Notes: generated from the sequence alone by a model not told the origin. Positions 17,192-27,517 are shown, counted from the first letter of the stretch. The stretch is 64,000 nucleotides of DNA from Qipengyuania sphaerica (GCF_019711595.1 NZ_JAIGNR010000004.1:62001-126000), one strand, 5' to 3'. Made by a program: numbers and translations.

Positions 17192-18586
17192 ATGACCGTC
17201 GCCGAAGCGACCCCGCGTTTCGACGAGAACGACACAAGCTTCCTCGGCCATCCGAAAGGCTTGGGCTACCTCGCCTTCACCGAGGCATGGGAGCGCTTCT
17301 CCTTCTACGGCATGCAGGCGCTGCTGGTCCTCTACATGACCAAGTCGCTGCTGCTTCCCGGCGAAGTCGAGCAGGTTGCCGGCATCGAGCAGCTCCGCGC
17401 CCTTTACGGCGGGATCGATGGCCAGCCTTTCGCCAGCGCCATCTTCGGGACCTATGCAGCGAGCGTCTATCTCACGCCGATCCTCGGCGGCTGGCTTGCC
17501 GACCGGTTTCTCGGCAAGCGCCGGACCGTCCTCCTCGGCGCAATCACCATGGCGGTCGGCCACTTCCTGATGGCATTCAACGCCACCTTCCTGCTCGCGC
17601 TTTTGTGCTTGATCCTCGGTTCGGGCATGTTCAAGGGCAACATCGCGAGCCAGGTTGGCAGCCTTTACAATGCCGAAGACCTGCGCCGTGCAGACGCTTT
17701 CCAGATCTTCTACCTCGCCATCAATGCAGGCGTCATCGCCAGCCCGCTGATCGTGGGCACGCTGGGCGAGACGATGGGCTGGCACTGGGGCTTCGGCGCC
17801 GCCGGGGTCGGCATGCTGATCGGTCTCGTCATCTACCTCGCAGGCCAGAAATACCTTCCGCGCGAGCATTTCGACGTTGCGGAAAAGACGGCGAAGGAAC
17901 CCAAGGAGCCGATGACGCGCAAGGACTGGATGGCGACCGCCGCGCTGATCCTGCTGATCCCGGTGCTCGCCATCGCGATCGTGCCGAACAACCAGATTTT
18001 CAACGCCTACCTCGTGTGGGGCGATGCCGATTTCGCGCTCTACTGGGGCGATGAGAAACTGCCCACGACCTGGCTGATTACGCTCGACGCGGTGGTTTCG
18101 GTGAGCTTCCTCGCCATCGTCGCCGGCTTCTATCGCTGGTGGAAGACCAGGTGGACCGAACCCGACGAGTTGACCAAGATCATCATCGGCTCGCTCTTTT
18201 CGATCGGCGGCATGGCCTGCCTCTACCTCGCTGCGGCGACCACGCCGGAAGGCGAGAAGATCGGCCTGTTCTGGCCGGTCATGTTCCACATCGTGAACTC
18301 GATCGGCTTTGCGCACATGCTGCCGGTCAGCCTCGCGCTGTTCGCCCGCCTTGCGCCGAGCCAGATCAACGCAACGGTGATCGGGCTCTACTACCTCGCC
18401 TTCTTCGCGGGCAATTCGCTGGTCGGCTGGGTCGGCGGCTGGTTCGAGACCATGCCGGTGACGCAGTTCTGGCTCATCCACATGGGCTTTGCCGCCGCAG
18501 CCGGCGTCGTTTTCGTGCTGTTCAAGCTGCTGCTCGCCAAGCGGCTGATGGGCAGCGACGAGCCCGAGGACACGGCGCTCGCGTGA
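17192..18586 (+). CDS. POT/PTR2 family peptide:proton symporter
   Basis: Encodes 464 residues with about 12-14 membrane helices. The N-terminal segment FTEAWERFSFYGMQALLVLYM carries the E-R-F-S/Y-YGM signature of proton-coupled oligopeptide transporters, which import di- and tripeptides. The RBS AGGGAGAG precedes ATG 17192. A CPBP membrane protease gene overlaps the end (GTGA), so the two are probably one operon. Confidence 0.92.
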   Translation: MTVAEATPRFDENDTSFLGHPKGLGYLAFTEAWERFSFYGMQALLVLYMTKSLLLPGEVEQVAGIEQLRALYGGIDGQPFASAIFGTYAASVYLTPILGGWLADRFLGKRRTVLLGAITMAVGHFLMAFNATFLLALLCLILGSGMFKGNIASQVGSLYNAEDLRRADAFQIFYLAINAGVIASPLIVGTLGETMGWHWGFGAAGVGMLIGLVIYLAGQKYLPREHFDVAEKTAKEPKEPMTRKDWMATAALILLIPVLAIAIVPNNQIFNAYLVWGDADFALYWGDEKLPTTWLITLDAVVSVSFLAIVAGFYRWWKTRWTEPDELTKIIIGSLFSIGGMACLYLAAATTPEGEKIGLFWPVMFHIVNSIGFAHMLPVSLALFARLAPSQINATVIGLYYLAFFAGNSLVGWVGGWFETMPVTQFWLIHMGFAAAAGVVFVLFKLLLAKRLMGSDEPEDTALA

Positions 18587-19356
18587 GACATTCCACACGT
18601 GCGATAATCGCCTTTGTGGGGATCGCATTGCTGGCGAGCCACGCGCTGGCCTTCGCCCTGATGGCGGCGGGGGCCAATCCGTGGTGGGTGCAGGCCGGGG
18701 CCGTCAGTGGCCCGACCATTGCCGCATTGATCGCCTTGCGCATCGAACGCGGAAACGCCCGGGAATTTCTTGCCGAACAGCTATTTGCGCACATGCCGAA
18801 TTGGCGGCTGCTGGCGATCGTACCTCTCGTGGTAGCGCTGTCTTTCCCTGCGCTGATGCTGGCAGGAGGCCATGCTGCCGATTTCCTCGGCACATGGGGC
18901 ACGCCGTCTGCTTATGGTCTTCTCGCCCTCAATATCTTTGTCGTCGCGCTGCTCGAGGAGATTGGTTGGCGCGGTTATCTCACGCCGTGCCTGCTAAGGC
19001 GAATGTCGCCCTTCGTGGTCTCGCTGGTGGTCGGGCTCGTCTGGGCGCTGTGGCATGGACCCAAGCTGTTTTCGCTGCCGATGCTGGGCGTGGTCGCCAT
19101 CGCGCTCAGCTTTACGATGACCTTCCTGGTTGCCACGCGCAAGGCGGGCCTCATCGGATGCATCATGCTTCACGGCAGCTTCAACGCCGCGGTCATGGCT
19201 CTGGAGAATGCGGTGGAATTCGAAACCGCCCTTACCACGTTCAACATCATGGCTGGCGGGATGGTCCTGCTCGCGATTGCGCTGGTTGCGCTGCGGCGGG
19301 AATGGTTCTTCGGGAAGCCGGCCAGCCAGGAGACGGCCCGGCCAGCTTCCCCCTAG
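18583..19356 (+). CDS. CPBP family intramembrane glutamic protease
   Basis: Encodes 257 residues, largely hydrophobic with about seven or eight membrane helices. The motifs EEIGWRGYL (Glu-Glu followed by Arg), WALWHGP and MLHGSFNA match the conserved EExxxR, His and H/N positions of the CAAX-protease/bacteriocin-processing (Abi, CPBP) family. GTG 18583 overlaps the stop of the peptide transporter. The substrate is unknown; the coupling to a peptide importer may hint at a role in peptide handling (inference). Confidence 0.87.
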   Translation: MRHSTRAIIAFVGIALLASHALAFALMAAGANPWWVQAGAVSGPTIAALIALRIERGNAREFLAEQLFAHMPNWRLLAIVPLVVALSFPALMLAGGHAADFLGTWGTPSAYGLLALNIFVVALLEEIGWRGYLTPCLLRRMSPFVVSLVVGLVWALWHGPKLFSLPMLGVVAIALSFTMTFLVATRKAGLIGCIMLHGSFNAAVMALENAVEFETALTTFNIMAGGMVLLAIALVALRREWFFGKPASQETARPASP

Positions 19357-19605
19357 TCATGCACGCAGGCGGGTAACCTTGCCTACGCCGACGGGCTGGT
19401 ATTCGGCCATCATCGTATCGTGTTCGGCAAACAGCCGCTCGATTTCGCTGCGGCGATCGAGCATCATGTGTGCGATGCCCGGAGCGAGGCTTTCGCCGTC
19501 GCCGATCTTTCCGAGTACTCCGGCAAGGTCGCTCACGGTCGCCTCTTCCGGTGTCTTGTAATAGTGCCCCCTCGCGTCGAAGAAGCCGGTGCCTTTACGT
19601 GCCAT
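19357..19605 (-). CDS. Conserved small protein of unknown function
   Basis: Encodes 82 residues, hydrophilic, without signal peptide or membrane helix. It begins MARKGTGFFDARGHYYKTPEEAT, a segment that looks like a folded N-terminal motif, and is helix-prone afterwards. Its stop abuts the CPBP gene stop in convergent orientation. I cannot assign a family. Confidence 0.65.
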   Translation of the reverse strand: MARKGTGFFDARGHYYKTPEEATVSDLAGVLGKIGDGESLAPGIAHMMLDRRSEIERLFAEHDTMMAEYQPVGVGKVTRLRA

Positions 19606-19715
19606 GCCAGTCGCTCCCTTGCATGAATGTGATTCGGCTCAGGGCGTTACCTTTTGGGCAACAGGGAGTTCTTACCAGCGCGTTTACCACGAATCGCGGT
19701 TAATTCAGGCAATTA

Positions 19716-19752
19716 CGCAAGATAGTTGCGCGTTGATGCGAGCTATCTTGCG
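19716..19752. repeat. 10-bp inverted repeat between pccA and the 82-residue gene
   Basis: CGCAAGATAG (19716-19725) and CTATCTTGCG (19743-19752) form a perfect inverted repeat around a 17-base spacer. There is no U tract on either strand, so it is not a clear terminator. It lies 33 bases after the pccA stop and 110 bases before the 82-residue gene. It could be an operator or a weak terminator. Confidence 0.5.
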
Positions 19753-19784
19753 CGTGATTTTGGTTAATGGGCGGGTGTCGGGCG

Positions 19785-21851
19785 CTACTCGAGCTCGAGA
19801 ATCACCTCGTCGACTGCCAGCGAATCGCCTTCGGCCGCGTTGATCTTGCCGACCGTGGCCTGTTTTTCGGCGCGCAGGATGTTCTCCATCTTCATCGCCT
19901 CGACCGTGGCGAGCGGCTGGCCCGGCTGGACCTCCTCGCCCTCTGCCACGTGCAATTTCACCAGCAGTCCCGGCATCGGGCAGATCAGCATCTTCGAAAG
20001 ATCGGGCGGCTCCTTCTCAATCATGTGCGATGCGAGATGGGCGATGCGTGTCTGGAGGATACGAAGTTGGTGCGTCGCGCCGCGCGTGGTCATGGCATAG
20101 CCGGTGCGCGTGGGTTTGAGCTGGATCGTATAGAGTTCCAGCGGCTCGGCATCCTCGTCGGCGTCGTTATCGTAAAGCGCCACGTCGACCATGCTTTCGC
20201 CCGGCGTGTATTGCATCTCGATCGTGACTTGCTCGCCATCAACCGTCAGCGCGTCCTCGCCGAGAACGACTTCGTGCGTGGTCGAGCCTTCCTCGCGCGG
20301 ACCGATGCGAATGGTCCAATCGCCCGGAGCATAGTTCTCGTCCGCAAGCTGCTGGTCGATCCGGCGAGCCCGGTCGGCATCGGCGGTGGCGATCACCCCG
20401 CCGACAGCTGCCAGCACGCCCTTGAGCCTGTCGTCGGCTGGTGCGCCCTCGAAACCTTCGGGATATTCTTCGGCGATGAAGCCGGTGGTCAGCTCGCCCG
20501 AGCGGAAGCGCGGGTGCTGCATGATGGCGCTGAGAAAATCGACATTGTGTCCGAGTCCCTCGATTCGGAAGGCGTCGAGTGCTGCGATCTGCAGGTCGGC
20601 CGCCTCGTCGCGCGTTTCGCCCCAGGTGACCAGCTTGGCGATCATCGGGTCGTAGAACATCGACACCTCGCCGCCCTCGAAGACGCCATCGTCTACGCGG
20701 ATTCCCGCGACGCCGCGGCGGCCATTCTCCTCGCCGTCATCGGCCCATGGCTCGACCGGCGGTTCGTAACGCACGAGGCGGCCCGTCGAGGGAAGGAAGC
20801 CGCGATAGGGGTCTTCGGCGTAGACACGGTTCTCGATCGCCCAGCCGTCGATCTTCACGTCATCCTGCGTGATCGAAAGCTTCTCGCCAGCCGCCACGCG
20901 GATCATCTGCTCAACCAGGTCGACACCGGTGATCGCCTCGGTGACGGGATGCTCCACCTGCAGGCGGGTGTTCATTTCGAGGAAGTAGAAGCTCTCGCCC
21001 GTCGGGTCCGCACCGGAAACGATCAGTTCGACCGTACCTGCGCTGTGATAGTTCACCGCCTTGGACAAGGCCACGCACTGCTCGCCCATGGCCTGTCGCA
21101 TCTTGGGTGTGACGAAAGGCGAAGGCGCTTCCTCGACCACCTTCTGGTGGCGGCGCTGGATGCTGCATTCGCGCTCGTTGAGGTAGATCACGTTCCCGTG
21201 CTTGTCGCCGAGGATCTGGATCTCGATGTGGCGCGGGTTCTCGATGAACTTCTCGATGAAGACGCGGTCGTCGCCGAAGGAATTGAGCCCTTCGCGCTTG
21301 GTCGCCTCGAAGCCTTCGCGCACGTCCTTCTCGCTATAGGCGAGGCGCATCCCCTTGCCGCCGCCGCCTGCGCTGGCCTTCATCATCACCGGGTAGCCGA
21401 TGTCGTTGGAAATCTCGACCGCATGGTCGGTATCGCGGATTTCGCCGACGAAGCCGGGGACGACATTGACGCCCGCTTCCTTCGCCAGCTTCTTCGATTC
21501 GATCTTGTCGCCCATCGCCGCGATGGCGTTCACCGGCGGGCCGATGAAGGCGATGTTCTCCGCCTCCAGCGCCTCGACGAAACTCGCGCGTTCGGAAAGG
21601 AAACCATAGCCCGGATGCACCGCTTCGGCACCGGTCTGCTTGGCTGCCTCGATAATCTTGTCCGCGATCAGATAGCTTTCGGCAGCGGGCGCGGGACCGA
21701 TGTGCACCGCCTCGTCCGCCATCCGCACAAAAGGCGCGCGGGCATCGGCATCGGAATAGACAGCCACGGTCTTGATGCCCATCCGGCGGGCGGTCTTGAT
21801 GACGCGGCAGGCGATTTCACCGCGGTTGGCAATCAGGATCTTGGAAAACAA
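19785..21851 (-). CDS. pccA: Propionyl-CoA carboxylase alpha subunit (biotin carboxylase and biotin carrier)
   Basis: Encodes 688 residues. The ATP-grasp biotin carboxylase part (about 1-450) starts FSKILIANRGEIACRVIK and has MKASAGGGGKGMR and EMNTRLQVEHPVTE; a BT-like linker domain follows, and the C-terminal biotinyl domain has VEAMKMEN with the biotinylated Lys. With PccB it carboxylates propionyl-CoA to (S)-methylmalonyl-CoA. TTG 21851 has GGAGG five bases upstream and gives the family start; TTG 21866 is a poorer alternative. It is the last gene of a minus-strand run with mutase, epimerase and pccB. Confidence 0.94.
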   Translation of the reverse strand: MFSKILIANRGEIACRVIKTARRMGIKTVAVYSDADARAPFVRMADEAVHIGPAPAAESYLIADKIIEAAKQTGAEAVHPGYGFLSERASFVEALEAENIAFIGPPVNAIAAMGDKIESKKLAKEAGVNVVPGFVGEIRDTDHAVEISNDIGYPVMMKASAGGGGKGMRLAYSEKDVREGFEATKREGLNSFGDDRVFIEKFIENPRHIEIQILGDKHGNVIYLNERECSIQRRHQKVVEEAPSPFVTPKMRQAMGEQCVALSKAVNYHSAGTVELIVSGADPTGESFYFLEMNTRLQVEHPVTEAITGVDLVEQMIRVAAGEKLSITQDDVKIDGWAIENRVYAEDPYRGFLPSTGRLVRYEPPVEPWADDGEENGRRGVAGIRVDDGVFEGGEVSMFYDPMIAKLVTWGETRDEAADLQIAALDAFRIEGLGHNVDFLSAIMQHPRFRSGELTTGFIAEEYPEGFEGAPADDRLKGVLAAVGGVIATADADRARRIDQQLADENYAPGDWTIRIGPREEGSTTHEVVLGEDALTVDGEQVTIEMQYTPGESMVDVALYDNDADEDAEPLELYTIQLKPTRTGYAMTTRGATHQLRILQTRIAHLASHMIEKEPPDLSKMLICPMPGLLVKLHVAEGEEVQPGQPLATVEAMKMENILRAEKQATVGKINAAEGDSLAVDEVILELE

Positions 21852-21929
21852 TCGGGCCTCCGACAAGGCGGGTGTGCATTGGATTGCACGCCCATGCCGT
21901 AGCGGAGGCCCGGTATCAAGGCAGATGCC

Positions 21930-22364
21930 TCAATCGCGGTCGATATGACCGATATGCCTGTCTTCGCGCAGGATCAACGAATTGAACTCGTCCCAAATGG
22001 CTTTGGCCTTTTCTTCGCCGCCGACCTGGCGTGCAAACTCGGCCTCCCATTGCTTGACTGCGGGGTTAGTTGCCCAACCCATTTCGGCAATCCCGCTACG
22101 CATCGGCAAGGCAACGATGCTGTCGTATTCACCGGTCTGCATATGGAAATCGAGTACGCCTTCCCAGCCGAGTGCCTTATCGACCTTTTCGTACATTTCG
22201 ATGATTTCGTGCGCACGACCGCCCTTACCCGGCTTCCATTTGATCATGCTGACTCGGTACCAGTCGACTTTCGAAAGCTCGGGCGTTTCATGATCGTCGG
22301 CAAGTGCAGGTGCAGCCGGAATGGCGAGTCCAATCGCGGCGGCCATTAAGATAAGCTTCTTCAT
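21930..22364 (-). CDS. Exported protein, possible Dabb/NIPSNAP-like fold
   Basis: Encodes 144 residues with a clear signal peptide (MKKLILMAAAIGLAIPAAPALA). The mature part (WYRVSMIKWKPGKGGRAHEIIEMY... EYDSIVALP) has the strand-helix pattern of ferredoxin-like dimeric alpha-beta barrel proteins, but no clear catalytic residue. It is encoded just upstream of pccA on the same strand. The function is unknown; the fold assignment is tentative. Confidence 0.7.
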   Translation of the reverse strand: MKKLILMAAAIGLAIPAAPALADDHETPELSKVDWYRVSMIKWKPGKGGRAHEIIEMYEKVDKALGWEGVLDFHMQTGEYDSIVALPMRSGIAEMGWATNPAVKQWEAEFARQVGGEEKAKAIWDEFNSLILREDRHIGHIDRD

Positions 22365-22496
22365 ACAGTCCTCTCCCCTGATTTCAGGAATGCGGCCCTA
22401 AGAAGCGATCCGAATTGTAATGCTGTTGTCCCCCAGCGCGGGCGAAAGGACGCCTGTCGATGAGAAGAGTCAAGTTTTTTGGATTATCAGTCGGTT

Positions 22497-23279
22497 TTAC
22501 GCGCACTCGGCGTATGAAACGAGCGCGCGGGCATAGGCTCCCGCACCCCGGCGGTCACCCTCGCCTTCGAGAAGCCCCTCCATTGCTGTTGCGAGTCGCT
22601 GGATGTTTTCGCCCGACAACTGACCGAGCGGTGAGACATAGATGCCGATGCCGAAGAGGATCGCGCCGGTTTCCGGCAAACGGCGCAGGGTCTGGCGTTC
22701 TGAGCGCACGAACAGCGTCTCGCCAGCGTTTTCGGCGGTGACATGGGCGAAAGCTTGCTCAGGCGGCTCCGCCACCCAGCGGCGCTCTCCGGTTGCCGCG
22801 ACAAACCAGTTGCAACGTCCGTAAATCGCGCCTGGCTTGAGCTTGGCCATGAAGTGATCGACGCCGCTCGCGAGCTGCTCCTCATAGCCCTGGATCGGCG
22901 CGTGAAGCGCGCGCAAGGGAAGGCCCATCTTGTCGGCGGGCGTCCAATCGGATGGCCATGCCACCGCCGCGCCGACAAGGCGGTACTGCTCGTCGCCGGG
23001 CCGCAGGGTGAGGAGGCACATGTCCTCGTGATGGGCGTGAGCGGCTTCGGGCAGACCGCCCGACAGGCCAAGCATGGCGGCAAGTTCCGCGCCCGGTTCC
23101 TCGCCCTTGGGCGAAAGTTGGATGCCTTCGGGATAGGCCGCAAACCCCTCGGCCCGCGCGGCAAGATCGGGATCAGGCTGGAGCCACGCGCCCTCGTCCA
23201 GCTTGGCCAGCCCCATCTTGAGCACACCGCCACCCCGCGCGCGCGGGAGGAGGTCGTCGACGGAGAAACCGAGGGTCAC
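22497..23279 (-). CDS. Heme-dependent oxidative N-demethylase-like protein (DUF3445)
   Basis: Encodes 260 residues without a signal peptide. The mid region (HHEDMCLLT, WPSDWTPADKMGLPLRALHAPI) and the segment GRCNWFVAATGERRW resemble DUF3445 proteins, some of which are the heme-binding alpha subunit of dimethylamine monooxygenase. The start is GTG 23279. It lies in the propionate cluster between the LprI-like gene and the exported protein; a link with methylmalonyl-CoA metabolism is not evident. Confidence 0.62.
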   Translation of the reverse strand: MTLGFSVDDLLPRARGGGVLKMGLAKLDEGAWLQPDPDLAARAEGFAAYPEGIQLSPKGEEPGAELAAMLGLSGGLPEAAHAHHEDMCLLTLRPGDEQYRLVGAAVAWPSDWTPADKMGLPLRALHAPIQGYEEQLASGVDHFMAKLKPGAIYGRCNWFVAATGERRWVAEPPEQAFAHVTAENAGETLFVRSERQTLRRLPETGAILFGIGIYVSPLGQLSGENIQRLATAMEGLLEGEGDRRGAGAYARALVSYAECA

Positions 23280-23297
23280 GCGCTTCCCCTGATCAGT

Positions 23298-23732
23298 TCA
23301 CATATCCTTATAAAGAGGCTCACCGGAGACGTTACTCAGCATCAGCGAGGCCAGTTCATCAGTTCGTTTGAGAGTAACATTCTTGAGGCAGATATACTCC
23401 AGCATCGGCGCCATCGAGCCGCCGTCAGCCGCAAATATGCGACAATGTACGTCACGGTATTTCAGCCATGCGCGCTGGCCAGCCAATAGCGCTTCGAAAT
23501 GCGACTTTCGGCCTATGTCCTTATTCGGCGGCCAATCGGCATCGAGCCGCTTCATGATTGCAGCTGTCCTTTTCCATTGAGCATTCATTTCGGCATCAGC
23601 CTGACGGAATTCAGTGACGGCGCAGTGAGTGAGTTCGCTTTGCGGCCCATCCCAGCATTCGGGCGGATCGCGCCAGTCTGTTGCACCTTGCTGGGCGACG
23701 GCTGTTTGCAGCAACAGTGAGAAGAGGATCAC
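23298..23732 (-). CDS. Exported LprI-like protein (DUF1311)
   Basis: Encodes 144 residues. The start GTG 23732 overlaps the mutase stop (GTGA), and gives a short signal peptide ending AVAQ. The mature part has paired Cys residues and the pattern [29 protein letters not shown], typical for the lysozyme-inhibitor LprI N-terminal domain, in which Cys residues form disulfides. Members are periplasmic; the exact role here is unknown. Confidence 0.72.
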   Translation of the reverse strand: MILFSLLLQTAVAQQGATDWRDPPECWDGPQSELTHCAVTEFRQADAEMNAQWKRTAAIMKRLDADWPPNKDIGRKSHFEALLAGQRAWLKYRDVHCRIFAADGGSMAPMLEYICLKNVTLKRTDELASLMLSNVSGEPLYKDM

Positions 23733-25978
23733 TCCGCAACCTCGTCCAGATCCTCGCCCGCAGGCGGCATGTTGTGGCCCAGCAGGCGCAGCACGTCCGC
23801 CGCGCATTCGACCACATTGCTGCCCGGGCCGTAGATGCCCTGCACCCCGGCATCGCGCAGGAAGTCGTAATCCTTCTGCGGGATCACGCCGCCCGCGATC
23901 ACCTTGATGTCGCTGCGGCCTGCATCGCGCAGATGGCCGATCAGTTCGGGGATGAGCGTCTTGTGGCCGGCCGCAAGGCTGCTCGCACCGATGGCGTCGA
24001 CATCGTGTTCGAGCGCCATGTCGCGGGTTTCTTCCGGCGTCTGGAACAGCGGGCCGGAAACGACCTCGAAGCCCATGTCAGCAAAGGCGCTGGCGATCAC
24101 GTTCGCGCCGCGGTCGTGTCCGTCCTGGCCCATCTTGGCGACCATCAGGCGCGGTGCGCGGCCCAGGCGGCGCTGGACCGCCTGCACACCCTCGACAACC
24201 CGCTCGTAGAACGGATCGCCTGAATAGGCCTGCGAATACACACCGCTGACGGGTTTCGGCATGGTGTCGTAGCGCCCGAAAGCCGTTTCCATCGCCGCCG
24301 AAATCTCACCCAGCGTCGCGTTGGCGCGCGCGCATTCGACCGCGCGGGCAAGGAGGTTCTGGTCGCCGCCTGCCTGCAATTCGGCCATCTGCGACGGACG
24401 CAATGGCACGCCGCGCTCGTCGCGCCCGTCGGCCAGCTTCTCGCGCGCGGCGCTCGGATTGGCATAGGCGGCTTCGGTCAGCGCTTTGAGCGCAGCCTGG
24501 CAGGCGTCCTCGTCACGGCCTTCGCGTACGCGCTGGATGCGCTCGATCTGGCTCTGGCGAACCGCATGGTTATCGATATCGAGCGTGTCGATATCGGCCT
24601 CTGTCGGCAGGCGGTACTTGTTGACGCCCACGATGACCGTGTCACCCTTGTCGACGCTCGCCTGCTTGGCGGCGGCGGCTTCCTCGATCTGCGCCTTGGG
24701 CTTGCCGGTCGCGACATAGGCGGTCATCCCTCCCGCCGCGTCGACTTCCTCCAGCAGCGCGCGCGCCTGCTCCACCAGCGCGGCGGTGAGGCTTTCGATG
24801 TAGTAGCTGCCGCCCAGCGGATCGGCGACATTGGTGATGCCGGTCTCTTCCTGGATCACCAGCTGCGTGTTGCGCGCGATGCGGGCGGAGAAGTCCGTCG
24901 GCAGCGCGATCGCTTCGTCCAGCGCATTGGTGTGGAGCGACTGCGTACCGCCCAGCACCGCTGCCATCGCTTCGATCGTGGTGCGGATGACGTTGTTGTA
25001 GGGGTCCTGCTCCTGCAGCGAGACACCGCTCGTCTGGCAATGCGTGCGCAGCATCTTCGACTTGGGGTTCTGCGCCCCCAGCCCTTCCATCACATCGTGC
25101 CACAGCGCACGCGCGGCGCGCATCTTGGCGATCTCCATGAAGAAGTTCATGCCGATGCCCCAGAAGAAGGACAGGCGCGGCGCGAAGGCATCGATATCGA
25201 GACCCGCTTCCATCGCGCGCTTGGCGTATTCCTTGCCGTCGGCGATGGTAAAGGCGAGTTCCTGAACCGCCGTGGCGCCTGCCTCGTGCATGTGATAGCC
25301 CGAGATCGAAATGCTGTTGAATTTCGGCATGTTGGCCGAAGTATATGCGATGATGTCGGAGACGATCCGCATGCTCGGTTCGGGCGGGTAGATATAGGTG
25401 TTGCGGACCATGAACTCCTTGAGGATGTCGTTCTGGATGGTCCCGGCGAGCTTCTCCTGGCTCACCCCCTGCCGCTCCGCCGCTACGATGTAGAAAGCGA
25501 GCACCGGAATCACCGCGCCATTCATCGTCATCGACACGCTCATCGTGTCGAGCGGAATCTGGTCGAACAGGATTTCCATGTCGCGCACGGTGTCGATGGC
25601 GACGCCAGCCTTGCCGACATCGCCGACCACGCGCGGGTGGTCGCTGTCATAACCGCGGTGCGTGGCAAGGTCGAAAGCGACCGACAGGCCCTTCTGGCCC
25701 GCCGCGAGGTTGCGGCGATAGAAGGCGTTCGATTCCTCGGCAGTGGAGAAACCTGCGTATTGGCGGATCGTCCACGGGCGGCCGGTGTACATCGAGGCAT
25801 AGGGCCCGCGCGTAAACGGCGCGATGCCGGGGACGCCGGGGTCGAGATCGGCAGTGTCCTCGCTGGTATATAGCGGCTTTACTGCAATCCCTTCCGGCGT
25901 GTGCCAGGTGAGGTCGCGGCCCTTCACCTCCTTGTCGGCGAGGGGCTTCCAGTCTTCGTAGGTGCGTTTGTCGGTCAT
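23729..25978 (-). CDS. scpA: Methylmalonyl-CoA mutase (B12-dependent)
   Basis: Encodes 749 residues. It isomerises (R)-methylmalonyl-CoA to succinyl-CoA with adenosylcobalamin. The N-terminal TIM barrel ([21 protein letters not shown]) binds the CoA ester, and the C-terminal cobalamin domain has [10 protein letters not shown] with the axial His and a later [12 protein letters not shown] segment. The length is that of the catalytic large subunit. ATG 25978 lies 62 bases after the serine hydrolase gene; one copy of a 33-bp direct repeat fills the upstream gap. Confidence 0.96.
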   Translation of the reverse strand: MTDKRTYEDWKPLADKEVKGRDLTWHTPEGIAVKPLYTSEDTADLDPGVPGIAPFTRGPYASMYTGRPWTIRQYAGFSTAEESNAFYRRNLAAGQKGLSVAFDLATHRGYDSDHPRVVGDVGKAGVAIDTVRDMEILFDQIPLDTMSVSMTMNGAVIPVLAFYIVAAERQGVSQEKLAGTIQNDILKEFMVRNTYIYPPEPSMRIVSDIIAYTSANMPKFNSISISGYHMHEAGATAVQELAFTIADGKEYAKRAMEAGLDIDAFAPRLSFFWGIGMNFFMEIAKMRAARALWHDVMEGLGAQNPKSKMLRTHCQTSGVSLQEQDPYNNVIRTTIEAMAAVLGGTQSLHTNALDEAIALPTDFSARIARNTQLVIQEETGITNVADPLGGSYYIESLTAALVEQARALLEEVDAAGGMTAYVATGKPKAQIEEAAAAKQASVDKGDTVIVGVNKYRLPTEADIDTLDIDNHAVRQSQIERIQRVREGRDEDACQAALKALTEAAYANPSAAREKLADGRDERGVPLRPSQMAELQAGGDQNLLARAVECARANATLGEISAAMETAFGRYDTMPKPVSGVYSQAYSGDPFYERVVEGVQAVQRRLGRAPRLMVAKMGQDGHDRGANVIASAFADMGFEVVSGPLFQTPEETRDMALEHDVDAIGASSLAAGHKTLIPELIGHLRDAGRSDIKVIAGGVIPQKDYDFLRDAGVQGIYGPGSNVVECAADVLRLLGHNMPPAGEDLDEVAE

Positions 25979-25986
25979 GGGCTTTC

Positions 25987-26019
25987 CCCTAACCGCATTC
26001 CTATGCGCAGAAAAGCCGC
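25987..26019. repeat. Direct repeat copy A (33 bp)
   Basis: This 33-base stretch matches 27616-27648 at 30 of 33 positions, with the last 19 bases identical. It lies between the mutase start and the end of the serine hydrolase gene. The repeat pair brackets the hydrolase gene. Confidence 0.85.
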
Positions 26020-26041
26020 CGCTGGGATTTCCACGACCGGC

Positions 26042-27517
26042 TCAACCGGCCTCGCTCAGCCTCACCCAGAAGCCCTTTCCCGGATTGTCGCGATCACGCT
26101 GTCCGAGGGCCTGTTGCTTCACCTCGCCGACAAGCTGCCCGTCGATGTTCCACAGCCGCAGACGCAAATCGTGAGTGACCCCAAATCCAACCCCCTCGAG
26201 CTGCGCGTCCAACCTGATCTTGAAGGGCCCGTCGCCGCCGACAGAGCGAACCAGCACGTCACGTCCGTCAAGCGATGCCCGTGGCTGCAACGGGTTCCGA
26301 AAATCCAGCGTCAAACGAGCCACCGGGCCGTTTCCACCTATCGTGCCGCTCCAATAGCCCTCCAGCGCCTCGGGCACCTTGGGAGAGCGCCAATAGAGAT
26401 TGCTCTGCGTCTCGAATGACCTGATCATCTCCTCGCCCAGCACAGCCTCTGCAGTCGCATTGCCTTCGTTGATTGCGACGGCGATCACGAGGCCAAGCTC
26501 GGGCATTATCGCAAGGCGCGTCTTGGCGCCCGCCATCCCGCCGCCATGGCTAACGTACAGCGTCTCGGCGGGATATTCCTCGGGCCAGAGGCCGTGTGCC
26601 GCGCCCTTGCCCTCCTCACCCTGGTCATTGGTAATCATCAACCGGGCCGCATGCTGGCTCATGAGGGTGCTTTCGCCGCGATAGGCCCTGAGCCAGAATT
26701 GTCCGAACCGGATCATGTCTCGCACGGACATGAACGCGTTGGCTGCACCGGGATGGGATGTATTGACACCAGGGACGATCGATCCATCGGCCATGTATCG
26801 CTGCGCGCTTCCCGATGGACGCTCCCTCCCGGTATGAATGTAGGCGCTGGCCATGCCGAGCGGTTCGAACAGGCGTGTGCGGATAAAATCTTCGTAGGCC
26901 ATACCCGATTGCCTACGAATGATCTCCGCCAGGATTTCATATCCGAGGTTGGAATATTCGCTGCTCACTCCGGGCGGCAGGATCGTGTAGCCGTGCTCTT
27001 GCATCAGCTCTGCAAAGCTCGGGCGCACCCGGCTTTCATCGGCATATATCGGTTCGTAGAAAAACGGCAGGCCGGCCGTGTGGCTCATCACCCTGCCAAG
27101 CGTAATCTCTTTTTCCCGCCCATAGGTGGGCCGGACACCATCGTTCCCGAGATAGCGATTGACCGGAGTTTCCAGATCAAGCTTTCCCTCATCGACCAGC
27201 AACATGATCGCTGCCGCCGTGATGAACTTCGTGACAGAGGCTATTGGGAAGACAGTGTCGACAGTAGCATCGATTCCGGCTTCGCGGTCGGCCATGCCGA
27301 ACCCGCGCAGGTAGAGCGTGCGGTCGCCGCGTGCCGCAGCAACGGCCCCGCCGACTATACCATATTCAATGGCCGACTGTGCGATCCGTCGATCAAGATG
27401 AGCCTCGTCCCCGAACTGGTAATCCGAATGGGAAACTGGCACGTCGTCGGTCTGTGCGGCGAGCGGTGTCGAAGCGAGGATAAGCAGGACTGCTGCGGAA
27501 AACTGGCGCGAATACAA
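26042..27517 (-). CDS. Exported serine hydrolase of the beta-lactamase/penicillin-binding class C family
   Basis: Encodes about 491 residues. The signal peptide YSRQFSAAVLLILASTPLAAQ is followed by the class C fold: SVTK (nucleophile Ser and Lys), the YSN triad (in SEYSNLGYEI) and a HGGGMAG segment at the KTG-like position. Such esterases or D-peptidases act outside the cytoplasm. The last 120 residues form an additional beta-rich domain. TTG 27517 has GGGAGG six bases upstream; the GTG at 27550 is an alternative. The gene interrupts a propionate operon and is bracketed by a 33-bp direct repeat. Confidence 0.88.
   Translation of the reverse strand: MYSRQFSAAVLLILASTPLAAQTDDVPVSHSDYQFGDEAHLDRRIAQSAIEYGIVGGAVAAARGDRTLYLRGFGMADREAGIDATVDTVFPIASVTKFITAAAIMLLVDEGKLDLETPVNRYLGNDGVRPTYGREKEITLGRVMSHTAGLPFFYEPIYADESRVRPSFAELMQEHGYTILPPGVSSEYSNLGYEILAEIIRRQSGMAYEDFIRTRLFEPLGMASAYIHTGRERPSGSAQRYMADGSIVPGVNTSHPGAANAFMSVRDMIRFGQFWLRAYRGESTLMSQHAARLMITNDQGEEGKGAAHGLWPEEYPAETLYVSHGGGMAGAKTRLAIMPELGLVIAVAINEGNATAEAVLGEEMIRSFETQSNLYWRSPKVPEALEGYWSGTIGGNGPVARLTLDFRNPLQPRASLDGRDVLVRSVGGDGPFKIRLDAQLEGVGFGVTHDLRLRLWNIDGQLVGEVKQQALGQRDRDNPGKGFWVRLSEAG

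Noticed and set aside
19767-21902. A plus-strand open frame of 711 codons antisense to pccA
   Set aside because: A product of GC-rich codon use in pccA. Its translation has low complexity (His/Asp/Leu/Arg) and no family resemblance.
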